Of a DNA stretch of 10,668 nucleotides, positions 6,324-10,668 are shown in pieces. How positions within the stretch are numbered: position 1 is the stretch's first letter; every line of letters begins with the position of its first letter. The position numbers were made by a program, and so were the translations under genes. Source of the stretch: Paludibacter sp. (lineage in GTDB: Bacteria; Bacteroidota; Bacteroidia; Bacteroidales; Paludibacteraceae); assembly GCA_009787075.1 (NCBI GenBank), contig WRGS01000195.1, forward strand, positions 1 through 10,668, read 5' to 3'. Under the pieces are notes generated by a model that was not told the origin of the DNA, made no database searches, and saw only the letters and a program-made list of their open reading frames with translations.

Positions 6324-8162
6324 TTAATTTTTTAAAGTTTCTTCGATTTTTCCTAACAAATCAATTGCGTTTTCGTAAAGATTTCCCATTTCCTGCTGAC
6401 CTGTATTTGGTGCATAACGCGCTAATTCGCAAGTATTTAATGTGTTGTTCAATTGCTCAATTGTTTCAGCGGCAACGCCTTTTTCTGTCAATGTTTCTCC
6501 AACCTTTTCTTTTGTGAGTTCTGCCGAAGAAATGTTCAATTTATCACGAAAATAATTCCATATTGATTTTAAAGTTTCTTCATAAAATGCATCTTTTTTG
6601 CCTTCATCAAGCAGTTTTTTTGCATTTTTCAATCTCTTGACAGCCACAGAATTTGCGCGTTTGTTGCGCATTAATTTGAGGTCGGAATTTTCCTTTATTT
6701 TTTTTCGGAAAACAAAGAACATCAACAAAGCCACAAAAAGCGGAATAACATACATAAACCAAGCCGTTACAGTGCCAAATAGCGGAATTTCTTCTTTTTT
6801 AAGTTTAAAATCATTTGTGTTAATATAGCGAATATCGTAGCCCAATTGTTTAATTTCTTCTTTTGGGGAAATATTTCCACCGACAACCGCAGAAGACGCG
6901 CCGTCGCTTTTATCGATATGTAACTTATATTCAGGAATTTGCAAAGTTTTGTATGTTTCATTGTTTGTGTCGAAATAACTGAATGCCGTTGCAGGAATTT
7001 CATAATCGCCGTGCTGGCGTGGAATTACTGTATATTCAATGGTTTTTGTACCCGAAACGCCCGAAGTCGTTGTTTTAAAATCGTTTGTAACTTTGGGGTC
7101 GTATAATTCAAAACTCGCGGGAAATTTAATTTCAGGATTGGTAATCATTTTCATATTTCCAGAACCTGAAATAACAATTTTTAATGTAATCGCTTCATTT
7201 GCTTTAATGTTTTGCGCTGATATTGAAGGAGTTAACGAAAATTGCCCCACTGCGCCCGAAAAACTTGCCGGCTTGCCCGAGGGCAAATTTGCAACATTAA
7301 TTGTTGCTGCAGGCGCGGAAATGTTGCGGTTTACATTAATATAAGGGTCGTTAAAATAGTTGTCAAAAATGTTGCGCGGCTGATTTCGACGGTTTTCAAT
7401 TCTTAAAACCGCATCAAAACTTGCTGCGTCAATGTGCAAACTTCCGTTTTTTTGCGGATAAAGAATTACTTTGTAAAGGTCGGCAGTAGCAAAATTTCGC
7501 CCTCCTACATTTTCGTAACTGTACGACTGATTTGGCGAAATTTCAATTTCCTGTTTCATAAAACCTTCAAAATCAGGGATTTTATTTGCCCTGCAATTAA
7601 CCAAATCAATAGACGGATTGATATACAATTTATAAGTCAAAAGCACTGCCTCCTGCTCAAAAACTTTTGTGCGGGAAGTTATTGTTTTGACAAACAAATC
7701 ATTAGAAGAAATTGTAGGCGCAGCATTTGTTGTTGCACCTTCCGAATTTTGTTGTTGCTTGGGTTTTGAATTTTCATCTTGCGGCAAAACCTTGATAGAC
7801 AAACCGTTTGAAGAAAGTTTTTTACCACCTACTGTTATTGACGCAGGTGCAATTGAAAACGTCCCAACCGAGTGTGCAAGTAATGTAAAAGTATAAGAAT
7901 TTGAAATGGAAACGCTTTGCTGTCCATTTATAAAACTCACTTCCGACGAACTCGAAGTAAACGGACCTGCCAGCACTTCAAAATTATCAAATTCTGGCGC
8001 ACGAAAACCCTGACCATTTGCATTTATTTCATAAACAATCTGAAACGGCTTGCCAACGATTATCGGCTGCCGCGTCGATGCTTTAAAAACAACTTGCTGC
8101 GCAAAAACATTAACCGTTAATGCGCTGAAAATTAATAATATATAAAATTTATTCGTTTTCAA
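6324..8162 (-). CDS. batD: BatD, exported oxygen-tolerance protein with C-terminal membrane anchor
   Basis: A 612-residue protein of the BatD (oxygen tolerance) family, third gene of the cluster. A signal peptide (about 1-22, ending VFAQQ) leads to a large periplasmic region rich in beta-sandwich-like repeats (about 25-415) with the family pieces VGKPFQIVYEINA (36-48), FEVLAGPFTSSS (61-72) and EYTVIPRQHGDYEIP (376-390). One membrane segment (about 463-485) and a basic, helical cytoplasmic tail (486-612) follow. A Q/N/S-rich linker lies at 130-150. The start codon is TTG: an in-frame TGA lies four codons upstream, no ATG is available, and starting here gives a perfect signal peptide. It follows batC after 36 bases and probably works with the BatB VWA protein at the inner membrane; the precise role is unknown. 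Confidence 0.92.
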   Translation of the reverse strand: MKTNKFYILLIFSALTVNVFAQQVVFKASTRQPIIVGKPFQIVYEINANGQGFRAPEFDNFEVLAGPFTSSSSEVSFINGQQSVSISNSYTFTLLAHSVGTFSIAPASITVGGKKLSSNGLSIKVLPQDENSKPKQQQNSEGATTNAAPTISSNDLFVKTITSRTKVFEQEAVLLTYKLYINPSIDLVNCRANKIPDFEGFMKQEIEISPNQSYSYENVGGRNFATADLYKVILYPQKNGSLHIDAASFDAVLRIENRRNQPRNIFDNYFNDPYINVNRNISAPAATINVANLPSGKPASFSGAVGQFSLTPSISAQNIKANEAITLKIVISGSGNMKMITNPEIKFPASFELYDPKVTNDFKTTTSGVSGTKTIEYTVIPRQHGDYEIPATAFSYFDTNNETYKTLQIPEYKLHIDKSDGASSAVVGGNISPKEEIKQLGYDIRYINTNDFKLKKEEIPLFGTVTAWFMYVIPLFVALLMFFVFRKKIKENSDLKLMRNKRANSVAVKRLKNAKKLLDEGKKDAFYEETLKSIWNYFRDKLNISSAELTKEKVGETLTEKGVAAETIEQLNNTLNTCELARYAPNTGQQEMGNLYENAIDLLGKIEETLKN

Positions 8163-8198
8163 TTTATTATTTCACAATTAATAATTAAAAATTTATTT

Positions 8199-8888
8199 CT
8201 ACCAATCTTTTTCGGGCTGTTTGCGGCTTTTTGGAACTGCTTTTTGCGCGTCTGCCTTTGTCTGTTTCTCGTCCTGCATCAACGCATTAAGCAATTGCTG
8301 CGCCTCTTCTTTGTTCATTTTTGGTTGCTGCTGCTGATTTGGATTTTGGTTTTTAGGAGGTTGATTCTGGTTATCATCTTTTTCCTTTGGCGGCTGCGAA
8401 GATGGCGGCTGTTTGCTCAAAAATTGCTGCGCATAAGCAAGATTATAGCGCGTTTCGTCATCTTGTGGCTTAAGCTTCAGCGCGTTTTTATATGCCTCAA
8501 TGCTTTGCTCGTATTGATTTTGACAAAGCAAAGAATTTCCGATATTGTGAAAAGCCGCCGCTAATTGATTTGCATGCAACTTGCTGTTTGTCTTTACATT
8601 AGCCAACGCTTTGATATAACTGTTCATCGCTTCTGAATATTTTCCCTGCTTGTAAAGTGCATTGCCTAAATTATAATTTGCAATAAACTCAGTAGAATCT
8701 GCGCTCAACGCCTTGCGATAATCAACTTCTGCATCTGAAAATTGATGTGCGTTGTATTTTTCGTTGCCGTGCGTGATATTACTGCTCGCATTTTGTGCTG
8801 AAATATTTATATTATTTATTAAAAAAATTAATAATATAAATATTTTTATGCCAAAAAATAATATTTTATTACAAAGTGTTTTATGCAT
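8199..8888 (-). CDS. batC: BatC, exported TPR protein
   Basis: A 229-residue TPR protein, second gene of the cluster. A signal or membrane-anchor segment (about 8-31, ending ISAQ) is followed by about four TPR units (36-69, 70-100, 110-143 and a partial one from 144) with YNLGNALYKQGK (72-83) and HNIGNSLLCQNQYE (114-127). A low-complexity Q/P/N tail (about 160-192) leads to a charged end, EKDW. It resembles BatE in the TPR part (YNLGNA with KQ-K, and NLA-AQQ at the end), so the two genes may share ancestry. The ATG at 8888 lies 4 bases after the batB stop, suggesting translational coupling. It is a probable scaffold within a Bat complex; the function is inferred from the family. Confidence 0.9.
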   Translation of the reverse strand: MHKTLCNKILFFGIKIFILLIFLINNINISAQNASSNITHGNEKYNAHQFSDAEVDYRKALSADSTEFIANYNLGNALYKQGKYSEAMNSYIKALANVKTNSKLHANQLAAAFHNIGNSLLCQNQYEQSIEAYKNALKLKPQDDETRYNLAYAQQFLSKQPPSSQPPKEKDDNQNQPPKNQNPNQQQQPKMNKEEAQQLLNALMQDEKQTKADAQKAVPKSRKQPEKDW

Positions 8889-8892
8889 TGAA

Positions 8893-9930
8893 TCAAACTA
8901 TTTTTTCTTTTAAATCAAAAATTTTTATTCTGCTTAATGTTTTATTTTTACGGCTCAAAACCACAGAATCAATAATCAGCAGCAGCAGCGCAATAATGGC
9001 AAAGGACTGAAATTGCTCGTTAAAATCGGCATTTGAAATTTCTATTGTACCTTTTGCCATTTGGTCTAACTGGCGGGCAATGATGCGGTTCGCGCTGTTG
9101 GTATTGTCGGCGCGAACATAAATTCCGCCGCCTGTCGCCGCAATTTGCTGACACATCTGTTCGTTAAGTTTCGATACCACAACATATCCCTGATTGTCTT
9201 TTTTAAAACTCATAGTTCCGGGAATTGGAATCGGTACGCCTTCGGGAGTTCCAATCCCGATTATATCTACCTGAATATCATTTTGTTTGGCAAGTTTTGC
9301 CGCCGTAACCGCATCATCTTCGTGATTTTCGCCGTCTGTGATAAGCACAATTGCACGTCCTGATTTTTGTTTGTTTTCGCCAAACGATTTGATACACAAA
9401 TCAATAGCCGTTCCAATAGCCGTTCCCTGCCGCGCCACCATTTCGGGCGAAATACTTTGAAGAAACATTTTTGCAGATACATAATCGGCAGTAATCGGCA
9501 ACTGCACATAGGCATCGCCAGCAAAAACTACAAGTCCGATTCGGTCGTCATTCATACGGTCAACTAATTGAGATACAATAAGTTTCGCCTTTTCAAGCCG
9601 ATTTGGCTCAATGTCTTGCGCAAGCATCGAATTTGACACGTCAATGGCAATCATCACATCAATCCCGCGCCGCGTATCTGTTTGCTTGCGTTTGCCAAAT
9701 TGTGGTTGCGCAAGGGCAACGATAATAAAAAATATCGCCGAAAGCACAATAACGGCTTTTATTAATGGTCGCCGAAATGAAATATTCGGCATCAATTGCG
9801 CGATTAAATCCTTGTCGCCCAAGAGTTTAAGGTTGCGTTTGCGCTGACGCTGAGAATATATAAAAATCCCTGCTAAAACAGGAATAATTATCAATAAAAT
9901 TAATATTTCGGGTTTTTCAAATCGGAACAT
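8893..9930 (-). CDS. batB: BatB, membrane-anchored von Willebrand factor A protein
   Basis: A 345-residue inner-membrane VWA protein and first gene of the visible bat cluster. It has an N-terminal membrane segment (about 8-24), a second one (about 57-75), the VWA domain (about 90-280) and a final segment (about 309-325). The MIDAS metal site looks intact: DVSNS (97-101), Thr 170 in QGTAIG, and the Asp in LITDGEN (196-202). SRLEKAK-like NRLEKAK (110-116), FAGDAYVQLPIT (136-147), KLNEQMC (254-260) and DFNEQFQ (302-308) are more typical of BatB than BatA. VWA proteins of this type commonly work with MoxR AAA ATPases, none of which is visible here. ATG at 9930 is preceded by a promoter-like site. 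BatA is the main alternative name. Confidence 0.92.
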   Translation of the reverse strand: MFRFEKPEILILLIIIPVLAGIFIYSQRQRKRNLKLLGDKDLIAQLMPNISFRRPLIKAVIVLSAIFFIIVALAQPQFGKRKQTDTRRGIDVMIAIDVSNSMLAQDIEPNRLEKAKLIVSQLVDRMNDDRIGLVVFAGDAYVQLPITADYVSAKMFLQSISPEMVARQGTAIGTAIDLCIKSFGENKQKSGRAIVLITDGENHEDDAVTAAKLAKQNDIQVDIIGIGTPEGVPIPIPGTMSFKKDNQGYVVVSKLNEQMCQQIAATGGGIYVRADNTNSANRIIARQLDQMAKGTIEISNADFNEQFQSFAIIALLLLIIDSVVLSRKNKTLSRIKIFDLKEKIV

Positions 9931-9967
9931 TTTTTACAATTTCAAGATTTATCTCAAAAATCAGGCA

Positions 9968-9998
9968 CAAAATTAGAACAAACGACTTTATTACGCAA
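9968..9998 (-). promoter_or_regulatory. Candidate promoter of the bat operon, upstream of batB
   Basis: On the minus strand, TTG (9998-9996), a 20-base spacer and TAATTTTG (9975-9968) match the Bacteroidota -33/-7 pattern. Transcription would begin near 9962 and leave a leader of about 30 bases before the batB ATG. It supports a bat transcript that starts at batB rather than read-through from the U32 gene. Confidence 0.55.
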
Positions 9999-10017
9999 CA
10001 AAATTGACAATTTATAA

Positions 10018-10045
10018 CTGATTTTTAACTTTTTTTGAAAATCAG
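10018..10045 (-). terminator. Possible weak terminator after the U32-family gene
   Basis: CTGATTTT (10018-10025) and AAAATCAG (10038-10045) are perfect 8-base complements with a 12-base loop, 9 bases after the stop codon of the U32 gene on the minus strand. The following bases (TTATAAATTG) are only moderately T-rich, so termination may be inefficient or absent. Confidence 0.35.
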
Positions 10046-10054
10046 AAAATAATT

Positions 10055-10668
10055 TTATGCCCCAAAAACGTACATTTCACACTTTTGACAATCGAATTTC
10101 AAGCGGAAACGTTGATTTCCGTGCAAAAGAAAATATGGCTCTGCAGGCACGGAAGCGTGTTTTTGGCGGGCGCACCAGCCCATTTCATATTTTATGCAAT
10201 ATTTGCAAAACATCAACGGAATTTCGCTCTGCGGCAGCAACTCAAAAGCGGGTGCAATTTCATTTACGCCGCGTTGAGCGTAAAATTCTTTGGCACAGGC
10301 ATTTGCAACATTTCCTGTATAATCAAGCGAAGTTTTGTAGAATTTTCCATTTTGCGATGTTTCAGTTTTTTGGCGGATATAGTTTTTTTCTCTTGTAATT
10401 AAATGATTTTCAATTATTTGCCTGCGCCATTGGGCTAAAAGCGAAACTGGAAAGAAAAGCGGTTTATCCCAAACGATTTTAATATTTTTTAATTCAAAAA
10501 CAGTATCGCCTAATTTATTTAACTGATTTTCAATGGTTTGAACTGCATTTTCGGGCTTTTGAGCAATTTGTTTTTCTGCGGAAAAAATATTTGAACTTTT
10601 AATGCCGTCTTCGTCAATTAATTGAATTTCAATGTCTTGTTCTTTTTCTTTAAAAATTATATCCAAAG
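10055..10668 (-). CDS. U32-family protein with DUF3656-type domain, C-terminal part
   Basis: C-terminal 204 or so residues of a U32 'peptidase/collagenase-like' protein, cut by the right edge. The frame is open to the window end and its first possible start is a TTG that is more likely an internal Leu. Counting from that codon, a DUF3656-type segment is visible: FFKEKE-like IIFKEKEQ (3-10), DEDG (18-21), QKPENA (36-41), QLNKLGDTVFE (48-58) and FFPVSLLAQWRR (71-82). A conserved tail follows with Cys 154, 157, 165, 193 and 196 (CKYC, C, CQKC). E. coli RlhA, which hydroxylates a 23S rRNA cytidine, has the same domain pairing, and related U32 proteins carry Fe-S clusters; RNA hydroxylation is thus more plausible than proteolysis, but the catalytic U32 domain is outside the window. 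The stop is TAA at 10057-10055. Confidence 0.85.
   Translation of the reverse strand, partial: LDIIFKEKEQDIEIQLIDEDGIKSSNIFSAEKQIAQKPENAVQTIENQLNKLGDTVFELKNIKIVWDKPLFFPVSLLAQWRRQIIENHLITREKNYIRQKTETSQNGKFYKTSLDYTGNVANACAKEFYAQRGVNEIAPAFELLPQSEIPLMFCKYCIKYEMGWCARQKHASVPAEPYFLLHGNQRFRLKFDCQKCEMYVFGA

Noticed and set aside
8313..8411. Low-complexity Q/P/N stretch in batC as a possible repeat insertion
   Set aside because: The codons vary and the family commonly has such a linker; there is no DNA-level tandem repeat to suggest expansion.
10057..10402. Two overlapping plus-strand open frames opposite the U32 gene
   Set aside because: The minus frame carries DUF3656-like motifs and a conserved Cys tail; the plus frames are antisense shadows.
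1..10668. Search for CRISPR, tRNA, insertion sequence ends or phage genes
   Set aside because: No regularly spaced repeats, cloverleaf, transposase or terminal inverted repeats flanking a gene were found by eye.

Overview
The window looks like a chromosomal segment of an AT-rich member of the Bacteroidota, most likely Bacteroidales-like. Three things point there: a batB-batC-batD-batE aerotolerance cluster, promoter-like sites of the Bacteroidota form TAnnTTTG in front of most transcription units, and A/T-rich leaders with no clear Shine-Dalgarno sequences. Species cannot be told from the sequence. I see no tRNA or rRNA gene, no CRISPR array, no transposase and no integration site. Most genes are recognisable housekeeping or lineage-typical genes.

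Layout. (1) Positions 1-855, plus strand: the C-terminal four fifths of a butyrate kinase, cut by the window edge. (2) Positions 1055-1660, plus strand: a small multi-pass membrane protein with PAP2-phosphatase-like motifs, preceded by two candidate promoters. (3) Positions 1810-3702, minus strand, convergent with gene 2: dxs, the first enzyme of the MEP isoprenoid pathway, with a GTG start and its own promoter. (4) Positions 3973-5316, minus strand: a P-loop protein of the cyclic 2,3-diphosphoglycerate synthetase-like family, probably monocistronic, with a promoter upstream and a strong hairpin/U-tract terminator downstream. (5) Positions 5513-9930, minus strand: batB, batC, batD and batE in transcription order, starting at a promoter just upstream of batB. 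(6) Positions 10055-10668, minus strand: the C-terminal part of a U32-family protein with a DUF3656-type domain (RlhA-like), cut by the right edge.

How the genes fit together. The Bat proteins form a membrane/periplasm set: BatB is a membrane-anchored von Willebrand A protein with an intact MIDAS motif, BatC and BatE carry TPRs, and BatD is a large exported protein with a C-terminal membrane anchor. The partners usually found just upstream in Bacteroidota (moxR, a DUF58 gene, batA) are not next to batB; the U32 gene is there instead. dxs and the PAP2-like gene could both touch isoprenoid/lipid metabolism, but they are convergent and this link is only inference.

The least explained parts are the cDPGS-like protein and its leader hairpin, the altered PAP2 motif, a 7-nt tandem repeat between batD and batE, and a roughly 10-nt periodic repeat between the convergent genes. 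I found no clearly new multi-gene system.
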